This document shows positions 46,169 to 56,573 of a DNA stretch of 64,000 nucleotides, in pieces. The stretch is from an uncultured Pseudomonadota bacterium (GTDB lineage Bacteria > Pseudomonadota > Gammaproteobacteria > Steroidobacterales > Woeseiaceae). The first letter of the stretch is position 1, and each line of letters opens with the position of its first letter. The notes beneath the pieces were generated by a model. That model was not told the origin of the DNA. It saw only the letters and a list, made by a program, of their open reading frames with translations, and ran no database searches. The stretch is taken from the NCBI GenBank assembly GCA_913055625.1, contig CAJXJW010000001.1:62001-126000 (forward strand), written 5' to 3'. Made by a program: the position numbers and the translations under genes.

Positions 46169-47845
46169 TCAATCCTGTGAGTCCCAGCGGCTCGGGTCGG
46201 CGAAGACGATGCGAAAGATGCTGCCCCCGCCCGGCCGGTCCAGATATATAAGTGTCGCCCGATTAAGCTCGCACAGTTCGCGCGAGATGTACAAGCCGAG
46301 CCCGGTGCCGCCGGAACGTTCCGTGTAGAAAGGCTCGAATATTTTCTCGGCTGTTGCCGGGTCGACGCCGTGACCGTGGTCACGCACTTCGAGATAGGGC
46401 CGCCCTTGCAACAGCGCGCTGCTGGCGTGCAGCTCGACCAGGATGCCGCCGGTTTCGCTGGCGTACTTGACCGCGTTGTCGCAAAGGTTCCACAGCACCT
46501 GCCGCAGGTGGCTCGGGTCCATCCGGACCTCGATGTCCGGCGGCACCTGGTCCAGCGAGAGTTCGCCTTCCTGCAGTTCGAGTGTGCGGGTGAACTCCCG
46601 GGCGAACTCCTCGAGCCAGGGGCGGAGTTGCAGGCGTTCAGGGCGTGACGACTCCCGCCGTGATAGCTGCAGCACGTTGTCGATGATGTGGCTGACGCGG
46701 CTCGAGTGCGTGCGGATGATTTCGGTCAGGCGGCGGTCGTCCTCCGATGCGGCGGTCTCCGCGAGAAGCTGCGCCGCATGGCTCATGGCACCGACCGGGT
46801 TGCGGATTTCGTGAGCGATGCTTGCGCTCAGGCGCCCGAGTGACGCGAGTTTCGACTGCTGGACGCGGGCATTCAGCAGGCTGGAGTCCTCGAGGAAGAT
46901 CAGTGCGGGTCCGCTGTGGTCGTGATCCTTGGCGAGCGGTGCGAGGTGCGCGGTGATGCGCACGCCGTGGTCGCCGGAGACCAGCGTGATTTCGGGATGC
47001 GACGACGCGGCCGGGTCCTTGCGCCAGCGATCGATGTACTCGGACAGTGGCGGGGAAATCTTCGCGACGGGCTTGCCGCGCATCGATTCGGTAGCGCCGA
47101 GGAGCTGCGCGGCCGACGCATTGCTCAGACGTACGCGATCCTCCCCGTCGATGACGACGATGCTCTCGCGCAGGTGCTGAACGATATACTCGTTGAGCTC
47201 CGAGAGGTTCTGCAGGTCGACGCCGCGCTGGCGGGCCAGGGCTTCGCTCATCTCGATACGGCGGGCGAGCGGCCGCAGGGCGAGCGCCATGGCGAAGATG
47301 ATCGCCGACAACAGGCCGGCGCCGGGGTAGTTCGGATCGAATCCCCGGACGCTCGCGAGGAGTTCCTGCCCGAGAATGAGGAAAGTGGCCACGGCGGCCA
47401 CGATCGCCGGTATCCGGGCCGGCACCACCAGGCTCCCGGCGCCAACGAACACCACGAGCAGGCCGCCAAGTCCGCTCGAGATGCCGTCGCTCGTGTACAT
47501 CAGGATCGCAACGGCGACGATGTCGGCGAGGATCGCGGCCACGGCCAGCACATTGGATGCGACCACACGCTGGTGTACCCCGATGCCGAAGACGACGGCG
47601 AACATGAGCCAGGCGCCGGCCGTGGCGGTGAACAGCGGCACCTGGCGCCCGCCGAACGGTGGCGTATCGCCGCCGGCGAAGAACAGGAGGAGCAAGCTGG
47701 CGGCGATGAGCAGCCGGAATACGTTCAGCGTCGCGAGCACGCGCCACGCGATATCCGGTTCGTCGGCGGCGCGCGTCAACAGGGCTTCGCGGTTTTGCCG
47801 AAGCGTGAGTTTTCCGGTCAATCCGAACCTGGCGAAATCCGACAA
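46169..47845 (-). CDS. pilS: Sensor histidine kinase PilS
   Basis: PilS senses pilin in the inner membrane and controls PilR. From a TTG at 47845 the protein is 558 aa: a cytoplasmic N-terminus, about six membrane segments (residues 35-200), a PAS domain, HisKA with the phospho-acceptor His in SIAHEIRNP, and an HATPase with NLCDNAVKY, GHGVDP and GGTGLGLYIS. The start is uncertain; the frame is open further upstream but a perfect -10 lies there, so translation beginning at or after 47845 is preferred. Confidence 0.9.
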   Translation of the reverse strand: MSDFARFGLTGKLTLRQNREALLTRAADEPDIAWRVLATLNVFRLLIAASLLLLFFAGGDTPPFGGRQVPLFTATAGAWLMFAVVFGIGVHQRVVASNVLAVAAILADIVAVAILMYTSDGISSGLGGLLVVFVGAGSLVVPARIPAIVAAVATFLILGQELLASVRGFDPNYPGAGLLSAIIFAMALALRPLARRIEMSEALARQRGVDLQNLSELNEYIVQHLRESIVVIDGEDRVRLSNASAAQLLGATESMRGKPVAKISPPLSEYIDRWRKDPAASSHPEITLVSGDHGVRITAHLAPLAKDHDHSGPALIFLEDSSLLNARVQQSKLASLGRLSASIAHEIRNPVGAMSHAAQLLAETAASEDDRRLTEIIRTHSSRVSHIIDNVLQLSRRESSRPERLQLRPWLEEFAREFTRTLELQEGELSLDQVPPDIEVRMDPSHLRQVLWNLCDNAVKYASETGGILVELHASSALLQGRPYLEVRDHGHGVDPATAEKIFEPFYTERSGGTGLGLYISRELCELNRATLIYLDRPGGGSIFRIVFADPSRWDSQD

Positions 47846-47902
47846 GGACTGTCTGGCCTCTTCATGCGGGGTGGAACGCAGCGTTTCACGCGTAAGTGCG
47901 TG

Positions 47903-47908
47903 ATTATA
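47903..47908 (-). promoter_or_regulatory. Perfect -10 of a predicted pilSR promoter
   Basis: TATAAT on the minus strand lies 58 bp before the proposed pilS TTG. The nearest -35-like hexamer, TTGCCA, is at 20 bp, longer than optimal. Confidence 0.5.
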
Positions 47909-48052
47909 CGTGTATTGATTACAGACTATGGCAAAACGCTGGCCCGGGCTGTGAAATCGCTTCGATTTGGCCAAACGTCGAACTTGTAAGATTGGCGGAA
48001 TTCCCGGCCGCGACACGACTTCCGGTCGCGCCGGTCCCTGACGGGCGGCTAC

Positions 48053-50209
48053 ATGGCATTGAAGGACACCAGGACGATCATCATCGACGCAGAATCCCGG
48101 CAGACCCTGTACCCCGGCATCGCGCTGCTCGCCGCGCTGGTCGTCGCGACCGCGCTGTACTGGCCCGCGCTCGGCGGACCGCTGCTGCTCGACGATTTCC
48201 CGCAGTTTCTGCCCTTGCTCGACGCGGACCTGGCCGACGTCGGAGCCTACGTCCGTACCCATATCATCAGTACCAGCGGCCCACTCGGCCGGCCGGTCGC
48301 CATGGCGAGTTTCATCGCGAACGGGCTGGCGCACGGTGACGACTTCTGGTGGTGGAAGGCGGGCAACCTGGCGCTGCACCTGGTCTGCGGTCTGCTCGTT
48401 GCCTGGTTCGGGGCCCTGGTCCTCCGGGCCCGGTTCCCGGACGACGCTGCGCGCGCGTGGTGGCTTGCGTCGGCCGCGGCGGTCCTCTGGATGCTGCATC
48501 CATTGCAGGTCAGTACCGTCCTGTACACCGTTCAGCGAATGACCGAGCTATCGACGCTGTTCGTGCTCGCCGGCCTGATCCTGTATCTCAAGGGCCGGTT
48601 TCGCCTCGACCACGCGCCCGGGTCCGGCTGGCTGCTGATCGGCGCCGCCTATCTCGTTGCGTGGCCGCTTGCGGCATTGAGCAAGGAGTCGGGACTGCTG
48701 TTGCCCCTGTACTGCACGTTGCTCGAACTGACCGTGCTCCGGTCGTTGCCGGGGGCGGGGCCGGGCAGGATGTTGCGTCATATTCACCTGGGGTGGCTTG
48801 TCGCCTACGCGGGTGCGGGTGTCGTCGTCCTGCTGAATTTCGACGAGTTGGTCATGGCGTCCTATGCTGCGCGGGATTTCACGCTGGGTGAGCGACTGCT
48901 GACGCAGCCGCGAGTACTTGTGGCTTACCTCGGGCAGGTATTCCTTCCCGTGCAATCGAGGATGGGATTCTTTCATGACGACGTTGTCGTTTCGACGGGG
49001 TTGTTGAGCCCTGCAACCACGCTGCCCTGCCTGTTGTTCGTGATCGCAATCATCGCCGCGGCGGCAGGCGTCGCGAGACGGCACCCGGTAACGTCGTTTG
49101 GCGTGCTGTTCTTCTTCGCGTCGCACGCGCTCGAATCGACCCTGTTCGGCCTCGAACTCATGTTCGAGCATCGGAACTACCTCGGGCTTTCGGGAGTCGT
49201 GATCGCCGTACTCGGCCTGCTCGCCGATCTGCGAGTCCGGCCGGTGCGGATCGCCGGCGGAGTGGCGGTGTTGTGCGTGCTCCTGGTGTTCGTGAGCTGG
49301 AACCGGACGGCGACCTGGGAGAATTCCCATTCGCTCTACATGTTTGCCTACGCAGCCCATCCCGAGTCGGGCCGTGTCAATCTCTATCACGCGAACGCAA
49401 AGGCGTCGCAGGGCCAGTACGACAGCGCCCGGGAGTTCCTGGGCCGAATCCCGGTCTCTGCAGGCCGCGACTTGCACGGTCTCCTGCTTGACTGCATCGA
49501 GCACGGGAAGCTGGACGACAACCGGGTGAAGAACGCGGTGCGGTCGCCAGGCGTCATCGACGGCCATACGACGTCGAGCGCGAGCTTGCTTGTCGGGCAA
49601 TTGGCGAGCGGCCAATGCACGGCCGACCTCGCGCGCGTCGAGCAACTGCTCGACCGGGTGCTGTCGGGTGCTGCGCGATCGCCGCGTGACCGGCGGACAA
49701 TGCTCATGGCGAAGTCCTGGCTGCAGGAGCAGCGCGGCGATGTCGACGCTTCCCTCGACTCCCTGGCGCGGGCCCAATCGCTTTCGAACCTGGATGCGTT
49801 GCCGACGTATGATTCGGTCGCGACACTGATCCGCGTTGGCCGTCTCGAGGCAGCGCAGGACACGCTCCTCGCCGCGCTGGACATTGACCGGACGGCACGT
49901 GCCGCGTATCCGGGTGTCGCTGTTCGGCTGGCGCGCGAGGTTGGCGGCGCGCTCGAGGCGGCCGGGGCGGCGGACGCCGCACTCGCGTGGTACGAGCGGG
50001 TATCGCGGGCGCTGCCGGATCAGGCCGCCATTCCTGCGCAGGAACTTCGGCTGCTGGTCGACCTGGGGCGGGAAGACGAGGCGCGGTCACTCCTGGCCGG
50101 GTTGTGCACGATCGCCGTGAACGAACGCTTTGAGATCGATCATGTGCTTCGGGCCGCGGAGCGCAAACTCGACACGGCCTGCGGGAGTACGGCGAACGGT
50201 GAGCATTGA
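48053..50209 (+). CDS. GT-C-type membrane glycosyltransferase-like protein with TPR-like C-terminus
   Basis: The 718-aa protein has about ten membrane segments in residues 20-430 and a soluble helical C-terminal part (430-715) resembling TPR repeats (SRVNLYHANAKASQGQYDSA, repeated Ala/Leu helix pairs). An Asp-Asp pair directly after the first membrane segment (LLLDDFPQF) and LSKESGLLLPLY recall GT-C enzymes of the PMT/TMTC type, which move sugars from polyprenyl phosphate to protein. Function is inferred, not shown. It is divergent from pilS (207 bp; weak TAAGAT -10 at 47987) and heads a four-gene envelope group. Confidence 0.7.
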   Translation: MALKDTRTIIIDAESRQTLYPGIALLAALVVATALYWPALGGPLLLDDFPQFLPLLDADLADVGAYVRTHIISTSGPLGRPVAMASFIANGLAHGDDFWWWKAGNLALHLVCGLLVAWFGALVLRARFPDDAARAWWLASAAAVLWMLHPLQVSTVLYTVQRMTELSTLFVLAGLILYLKGRFRLDHAPGSGWLLIGAAYLVAWPLAALSKESGLLLPLYCTLLELTVLRSLPGAGPGRMLRHIHLGWLVAYAGAGVVVLLNFDELVMASYAARDFTLGERLLTQPRVLVAYLGQVFLPVQSRMGFFHDDVVVSTGLLSPATTLPCLLFVIAIIAAAAGVARRHPVTSFGVLFFFASHALESTLFGLELMFEHRNYLGLSGVVIAVLGLLADLRVRPVRIAGGVAVLCVLLVFVSWNRTATWENSHSLYMFAYAAHPESGRVNLYHANAKASQGQYDSAREFLGRIPVSAGRDLHGLLLDCIEHGKLDDNRVKNAVRSPGVIDGHTTSSASLLVGQLASGQCTADLARVEQLLDRVLSGAARSPRDRRTMLMAKSWLQEQRGDVDASLDSLARAQSLSNLDALPTYDSVATLIRVGRLEAAQDTLLAALDIDRTARAAYPGVAVRLAREVGGALEAAGAADAALAWYERVSRALPDQAAIPAQELRLLVDLGREDEARSLLAGLCTIAVNERFEIDHVLRAAERKLDTACGSTANGEH

Positions 50210-50225
50210 CCGGGTCGCAAATTCG

Positions 50226-52319
50226 ATGACGCATCGACGGGACATCCAGTGTCTGCGGGCCGTCGCCGTGCTGCTCGTCATTCTTGCGCACGCAAGGTTG
50301 CCGTTCGGCGCCGGTGGATTCATCGGCGTTGACGTTTTCTTCGTGATTTCCGGCTACCTGATCACCGGGTTGCTCCTCGGCGAGCTCGCGACCACGGGCC
50401 GGCTCGACTATCCGCGATTCGTCGCGCGCCGGTTGCGCCGTTTGCTGCCCGCGATGCTGGTGGTCCTCGGCACCACCTTTGCGGCTGCATTGGCAATGCT
50501 GACGCCGCGCGAAGTCCTCGATACGTCCGGGTCATTGCCTTGGGCGTTGACGTGGACGAGCAACATTTACTTCACGTTTTCGGACTTTGATTACTTCGGC
50601 GGTGTTGCCGTCGACGACCTTTACCTGCACACCTGGTCACTCGGCGTCGAGGAGCAATTCTATCTGGTCTGGCCGTTGCTGCTCGTGCTTGCGATGCTCG
50701 CCGTTCGGTCCGGCGGCGCGGAGCGTGGTCCCCGGCTCGGGCTGGTCTTTGTCGCCATTGTTGTTGCCGGGTTCGCGTTCTGCCTGGCTGTCGCGGAGCG
50801 GTCGCCGCTGGCGAGCTTCTACCTGATGCCTTCGAGGGCCTGGCAGTTCGCCGCCGGCGCGCTTGTTTTCGTGCTGCGGGACTTCGGCCACGGCGCCTTC
50901 GGTGACCTGCGCCGCCGGCTTGCCGTCACTGCCGTTTCCGCGGGATGCACGCTGATCGGGCTCGCGCTGATCCTGGCCTCGGCGCTCCTGATCAGTCCGC
51001 ACATGCGCTATCCGGGCCTGTCGTCGATCTGGCCGACGTTGGGCGCGATGCTGGTTCTGTTCGGTGGGTCGGACGCGGGCCGCGCCGATGCGGCAAAGAC
51101 CCTCGGCGGCCTGGTCCTGGCATGGATCGGGGATCGATCCTACTCGCTATACCTCTGGCACTGGCCCGTGTTTTCGCTGGTTGCCGCGTTCGGCCTGATG
51201 GACCGGTGGCCGTTCGTCCTGTCGTCAATCGCCCTGTCTATGGGGCTTGCTGCGTTGACCTACCGCTGGGTTGAGCTGCCGTTCTGGAAGGGGCGCTACA
51301 GCAGAGCCGGACGTGGGCGCACGCTGGCCGCTACCCTTTCGGTTCTCGCGGCCGCATTCCTCGCCGCGTCGGGCGCGCGCCATCTGACCGCCGTGAACGA
51401 TGCGATGAGCGCCTCGGCCGGGAACCCGCGATTCGACCGGCCTTATCTCGGTCCCGACAGCGCCGCCTGCGATACCTGGTACAGGTCGGCCGCCGTGCGA
51501 CCGTGTGTCATCGCCGGCGCGGACGCCGACCGGACCGTCGTGCTCATCGGCGACAGCATCGGCGCACAATGGGCGTCGTTGCTGCCGGAACTGTACCCGC
51601 CGCGAGAATGGCGATCTGTCGTGCTGACAAAGTCCGGCTGTCCCATCGTCGACCGTGACATCTACTACAGTGCCGTCGGCGATACGTACACGGTCTGTCG
51701 AGAATGGCGCGAAGCGGCCGTCGATCGTATCGTTGAGCTCCGGCCCGGGCTGGTCCTCATCGGCAGCTCGGCGCAGTACGACTTCGACAGGACGGACTGG
51801 GAGGCCGGTACGCGCAGCCTGCTGGAGCAGCTCGATTCGGCCGGCATACCGGCAGTCCTGATCCCCGGCACACCGACGCTGACCTTCGACGGACCGACCT
51901 GCCTGCAGCACCCGTCGCGGTTCTCGCTCGGGTTGACGGACAGTCGGCGCCAATGCGAAGAGCGGCTCGAATCGACGCTCAGCAAGCAGGTGGCGGCCTA
52001 CCTTCGTCGGGTAGCGGACGAGTTCGACAGCGTGGCCGTCCTGGACCTCAGCGATCTCGTTTGCCCGGATGACCGTTGTGCCGCGGTCTCGGAGAGCGGG
52101 GTCATCGTGTACCGTGACGACGAACACCTGACGAACACGTTCGTCCTGTCGATTGTTCCGCAGGTCCGGGAGCGCGTGGCAAGGATTGGCCTGAGCGCGG
52201 ACGGGATCGCGGTGGTCCGGTCCGTTCCACCGCATGATGCGGGGCATGACACCACCGGAGCCGCGAAGGACGCCGGGTCCTATCCTGATACCATGCCGCA
52301 GGTGACCCGGCCGGAATGA
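50226..52319 (+). CDS. Acyltransferase 3 / SGNH-domain membrane protein (OafA-like)
   Basis: The 697-aa protein has an N-terminal acyltransferase-3 domain of about ten membrane segments (start DIQCLRAVAVLLV, then FIGVDVFFVISGYLITGLLL, RRLRRLLPA) and a C-terminal periplasmic SGNH hydrolase-like domain with GDSIGAQW and a late DDEHLT. OafA-type proteins O-acetylate surface polysaccharides or peptidoglycan. A GTG at 50199, behind GGGAG and overlapping the previous gene by 11 bp, is an alternative start. Its acceptor is unknown; neighbours suggest a protein-linked or lipid-linked glycan. Confidence 0.85.
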   Translation: MTHRRDIQCLRAVAVLLVILAHARLPFGAGGFIGVDVFFVISGYLITGLLLGELATTGRLDYPRFVARRLRRLLPAMLVVLGTTFAAALAMLTPREVLDTSGSLPWALTWTSNIYFTFSDFDYFGGVAVDDLYLHTWSLGVEEQFYLVWPLLLVLAMLAVRSGGAERGPRLGLVFVAIVVAGFAFCLAVAERSPLASFYLMPSRAWQFAAGALVFVLRDFGHGAFGDLRRRLAVTAVSAGCTLIGLALILASALLISPHMRYPGLSSIWPTLGAMLVLFGGSDAGRADAAKTLGGLVLAWIGDRSYSLYLWHWPVFSLVAAFGLMDRWPFVLSSIALSMGLAALTYRWVELPFWKGRYSRAGRGRTLAATLSVLAAAFLAASGARHLTAVNDAMSASAGNPRFDRPYLGPDSAACDTWYRSAAVRPCVIAGADADRTVVLIGDSIGAQWASLLPELYPPREWRSVVLTKSGCPIVDRDIYYSAVGDTYTVCREWREAAVDRIVELRPGLVLIGSSAQYDFDRTDWEAGTRSLLEQLDSAGIPAVLIPGTPTLTFDGPTCLQHPSRFSLGLTDSRRQCEERLESTLSKQVAAYLRRVADEFDSVAVLDLSDLVCPDDRCAAVSESGVIVYRDDEHLTNTFVLSIVPQVRERVARIGLSADGIAVVRSVPPHDAGHDTTGAAKDAGSYPDTMPQVTRPE

Positions 52320-53329
52320 CTGATTCAATGCCGTCAGAACAGCACGCATCCCACGCAACGTCCAGCCGCTTGCTGGTCGTCATTCCATGCCTGAATGAAG
52401 AACGAACCGTGGGCGACGTCGTCGCCCGCGTCCCGAGAGACATTCCCGGCATACGGAGCGTGGAGGTCCTTGTCCTGGACGATGGCTCCACGGATGCCAC
52501 GTCGGATCGCGCGCGTGCTGCCGGCGCAGAGGTCCTGCGGCAGCCCCAGAATCACGGGCTCGGCGCGACCTTCAAGCTGGCTGTGAGTGCGGCGCTCGAA
52601 AAGCGCGTCGACGTAATGGTGCAGATCGACGGAGACGGCCAATTCGATCCCGGCGACATCCCGGTCTTGATCGAACCGATCATCAACGGCGGTGCAAACA
52701 TGGTGACGGCATCCCGTTTCCTCGATCCGGAGCTGGAGCCGGAGATGCCGTGGGTGAAGCGCTGGGGGAATCGAGGGGTCGCCTTCATCGTCCGGCTGCT
52801 GACCGGCAGGCGCTACCACGATGTGTCGTGCGGATTCCGGGCATTCTCGCGGGAAACGCTGCTCCGGATGAACCTGTTCGGCGAATTCACGTATACACAG
52901 GAGTCGTTTCTCGACCTCATCTTCAAGAACATGACCATTATCGAGGTGCCGGTCCGGGTGCGTGGCGTCCGCGAGTTCGGACAGTCAAGAATGGCGTCGA
53001 GCATTCCCCGCTACGCGTTTCGCTCGATGAAGATCATGCTTCGAGCATTCATTTCGTACAGGCCGTTCCGCTTTTTTTCGTCGATTGCGATGGCTTGCTT
53101 CCTGGCAGGCGTCAGCCTGCTGGGATTTCTCGCGGTCCACTATATCAAGACCGGTGCATTCTCACCGCACATCTGGGCGGGCTTTATTGGCGGATCGTTC
53201 TGCTTCCTCGGCTTCACCACGCTGATTACCGGGTTGATCGGCGACATGCTCGTGCGCATGCGGATGAACCAGGAGGAAATGCTCTATGCCTTTAAGCAGT
53301 TGCGATCCGACGAGCCGCCGATGAAATGA
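52316..53329 (+). CDS. GT2 glycosyltransferase, polyprenyl-phosphate sugar synthase type
   Basis: The 337-aa protein has a GT2 domain with VVIPCLNEERTVGDVV, VLVLDDGSTDAT, QIDGDGQFDPGDIP (DxD metal site) and the acceptor region TGRRYHDVSCGFRAFSRE. Two membrane segments follow (about residues 245-310). This is the layout of dolichyl/undecaprenyl-phosphate hexose synthases (DPM1, ArnC or GtrB-like). The ATG overlaps the acyltransferase stop by 4 bp, so they are coupled. The sugar cannot be predicted. Confidence 0.87.
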   Translation: MTDSMPSEQHASHATSSRLLVVIPCLNEERTVGDVVARVPRDIPGIRSVEVLVLDDGSTDATSDRARAAGAEVLRQPQNHGLGATFKLAVSAALEKRVDVMVQIDGDGQFDPGDIPVLIEPIINGGANMVTASRFLDPELEPEMPWVKRWGNRGVAFIVRLLTGRRYHDVSCGFRAFSRETLLRMNLFGEFTYTQESFLDLIFKNMTIIEVPVRVRGVREFGQSRMASSIPRYAFRSMKIMLRAFISYRPFRFFSSIAMACFLAGVSLLGFLAVHYIKTGAFSPHIWAGFIGGSFCFLGFTTLITGLIGDMLVRMRMNQEEMLYAFKQLRSDEPPMK

Positions 53330-53348
53330 CTGTCGCGTCGGCGGTATG

Positions 53349-54299
53349 TCACCGCGATCGATCGCGGTAGCACAGCACGACTACCGCCAGGCAAGAAAGC
53401 TCGATGACGGAGAACCAGAGCCTGGTACCGATGGCCAGCATCTCCGAAATCCCGACGGGAGCCAGTCGCTGGAGTTGCACGGCAAGCGCGCCCTCCCGAA
53501 CTCCCAACCCGGCCGGGGCCACGATCACGAGTATGCTGATGACGTGGGACAGTGCGTAGACGCCGCAGATGCCGGGAAACTCGATCCACGGTACCGGGAT
53601 CGTGGCTCGGACAATAAGGAAAAAGCTCGTACCGAGAAGCAGAAAGTGCACCAGGTACATACCGAGCAAGACCAGCAGGTCGATCGAGGCAAGGTCTACG
53701 GACTTTAGCTCCGGAAACCGCTGCGTCAAAGCGTGATTCCGGGTCAGGGCCCGGAACGCCGCAGGCACGAGCAGGATCACGATCAATGCGAGCGCGGCAA
53801 TGGAGAAGAGCAGCGGCAATGAGTGTCTTGCATAGTACGAGATCGCGAGCAGGGAGATGATTCCGCCGGCCAGTACGGTAACCAGCGTTTCGATAACGGG
53901 TAGCGTGGCACCGACAGGGTAGGGGATGCCCGCGCTGACGCCCCGTCGTGCGCGCTCAATGACCAGCATGAGCTTGCCGGGGACATAGCGATACAGAAAC
54001 GAGATCCACCAGATTCGCGCGTAGGTGCCGGACGGCAAGGAGCGATAGAGGCCAATACGGCGCAACAAGGAAATCCAGCCGAGAAATTGCAGCTGATAGG
54101 CGAGAACAGCGCTCAGCAATGCAAGAAGGATGGGCGCCGGCTGCAGGTCGATTTCCAGCCCTTCGAGCTCGCTGCGGCCGAGAATCACTCTGTACGCGAG
54201 CCAGGCGATTACACCCCAGAGAAGAACGATTCGCAGTGCGTGATAGCTTCGTACTGCCAGGGACGTGATGCGAGCGATCATGGTGCGCGTTTCCATCAT
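53349..54299 (-). CDS. Multipass membrane protein, LPG synthase TM/UPF0104-like (flippase candidate)
   Basis: The 316-aa protein has about eight membrane segments and no soluble domain. The segments PSGTYARIWWISFLYRYVPGKL, a ...VIETLV... helix and the C-terminal PAGLGVREGALAVQL match the UPF0104/AglD-type membrane family, members of which are thought to flip polyprenyl-phosphate sugars or lipids. Starts at 54299, 54296 or 54281 are all ATG. Coding sequence looks less G+C-rich than the flanks. It converges on the GT2 gene with a 19-bp gap. Confidence 0.72.
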   Translation of the reverse strand: MMETRTMIARITSLAVRSYHALRIVLLWGVIAWLAYRVILGRSELEGLEIDLQPAPILLALLSAVLAYQLQFLGWISLLRRIGLYRSLPSGTYARIWWISFLYRYVPGKLMLVIERARRGVSAGIPYPVGATLPVIETLVTVLAGGIISLLAISYYARHSLPLLFSIAALALIVILLVPAAFRALTRNHALTQRFPELKSVDLASIDLLVLLGMYLVHFLLLGTSFFLIVRATIPVPWIEFPGICGVYALSHVISILVIVAPAGLGVREGALAVQLQRLAPVGISEMLAIGTRLWFSVIELSCLAVVVLCYRDRSR

Positions 54300-54409
54300 G
54301 CGGGGACGACCTGCTCGTGAAGGGGCGGTACTCGAAGGATTGGATTCTAGTCGATCGAGGTCAGGTTTCGCGTGAACCGGTCCCCGAAACGGACGGGACC
54401 GAGAATCAC

Positions 54410-54439
54410 TTTGCGTCGCGGCGGTCTTTCCTCCAAAAT
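54410..54439 (+). promoter_or_regulatory. Weak candidate promoter for sucCD
   Basis: TTGCGT (54411-54416), 17 bp, CAAAAT (54434-54439). Upstream an inverted repeat CGGTCCC (54378-54384) / GGGACCG (54395-54401) could be a regulatory hairpin. Both are tentative. Confidence 0.3.
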
Positions 54440-54504
54440 ACGGCCCGACTCTCGCGGCCCGCAGCGGCCGCGCCTCCCCACGCAAGCCGAAATAAAGCCA
54501 GCGC

Positions 54505-55668
54505 ATGAATCTGCACGAATACCAATCGAAGGCCCTATTTGCCGACTACGGCATCCCGGTGCCCAACGGCATCCCCGCGGAAACGGCCGATGCCGCCGTC
54601 GACGCCGCAAAGTCGCTCGGCGGCGAGCTCTGGGTCGTGAAGGCCCAGGTGCACGCGGGCGGCCGCGGCAAGGCCGGCGGCGTCAAGCTCGCCCGCAGCC
54701 ACGACGAAGTGCGCGCCGCCGCCGCCGGCATGCTCGGCAAGCAGCTCGTCACGCACCAGTCGGGCCCGGAAGGCCTGCCGGTCAACATCGTCTACGTCGA
54801 GTCGGGCTCGGACATCGACCGCGAACTGTACCTGTCGATGCTGGTGGATCGCGAAGTCAGCCGGATCGCGTTCATCGCGTCGGCCGCCGGCGGCATGGAC
54901 ATCGAGAAGGTGGCGGAGGAGACCCCGGAGCAAATTTTCTCGGTCGCGATCGCGCCGGATGCCGGCCTGCAGGACTACCAGGCGCGCGAACTGGCCTTCG
55001 GCCTCGGGCTGGTCGACAAGACGCAGATGCGCCAGTTCGGTGACCTGCTCCGGAAGCTCTACCAGCTCTACCTCGACTGCGACGCGAGCCTCGTCGAGGT
55101 CAACCCGCTGATCGTCACGAAGGGCGGCGACGTCGTCGCGCTCGATGCGAAGATCAACATCGACGGCAGCGCACTGTTCCGGCAGAAGAAGATTGCCGCA
55201 ATGCGCGATACGAGCCAGGAGGACGAGGCCGAGCGCGAGGCGGCCGAGCACGATCTGAACTACGTCTCGCTGGACGGCAACATCGCCTGCATGGTGAACG
55301 GTGCCGGTCTCGCGATGGCGACGATGGACCTGATCAAGCTGCACGGCGGCGAGCCGGCCAACTTCCTCGACGTCGGCGGCGGCGCCACGGCCGAGCGCGT
55401 CGCCGAGGCGTTCAAGCTGATCCTGTCGAACGAGAACGTCGAGGCGATCCTCGTCAACATCTTCGGCGGCATCGTGCGCTGCGACCTGATTGCCGAGGGC
55501 ATCATCAGTGCGGTCGAGGAGATCGGCGTCAAGGTCCCCGTCGTCGCGCGCCTCGAAGGCACGAACGTCGAGAAGGGCCGCAAGCTCCTCGACGAAAGTG
55601 ATCTGGACATCATCGCCGCGGCCGACCTGACCGACGCGGCGAAGAAAGCCGTCGCGGCGGCGGCCTGA
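54505..55668 (+). CDS. sucC: Succinyl-CoA synthetase beta subunit
   Basis: SucC carries the ATP-grasp and succinate site of succinyl-CoA synthetase, the substrate-level phosphorylation step of the TCA cycle. The 387-aa protein begins [20 protein letters not shown] and shows [37 protein letters not shown], and [14 protein letters not shown] with [16 protein letters not shown]. Length matches E. coli (388 aa). sucD follows after 11 bp. Confidence 0.98.
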   Translation: MNLHEYQSKALFADYGIPVPNGIPAETADAAVDAAKSLGGELWVVKAQVHAGGRGKAGGVKLARSHDEVRAAAAGMLGKQLVTHQSGPEGLPVNIVYVESGSDIDRELYLSMLVDREVSRIAFIASAAGGMDIEKVAEETPEQIFSVAIAPDAGLQDYQARELAFGLGLVDKTQMRQFGDLLRKLYQLYLDCDASLVEVNPLIVTKGGDVVALDAKINIDGSALFRQKKIAAMRDTSQEDEAEREAAEHDLNYVSLDGNIACMVNGAGLAMATMDLIKLHGGEPANFLDVGGGATAERVAEAFKLILSNENVEAILVNIFGGIVRCDLIAEGIISAVEEIGVKVPVVARLEGTNVEKGRKLLDESDLDIIAAADLTDAAKKAVAAAA

Positions 55669-55679
55669 CAGGACGTTTT

Positions 55680-56552
<873 letters not shown>

Positions 56553-56573
56553 TCCGGGGCAAACAGAGGTGCG

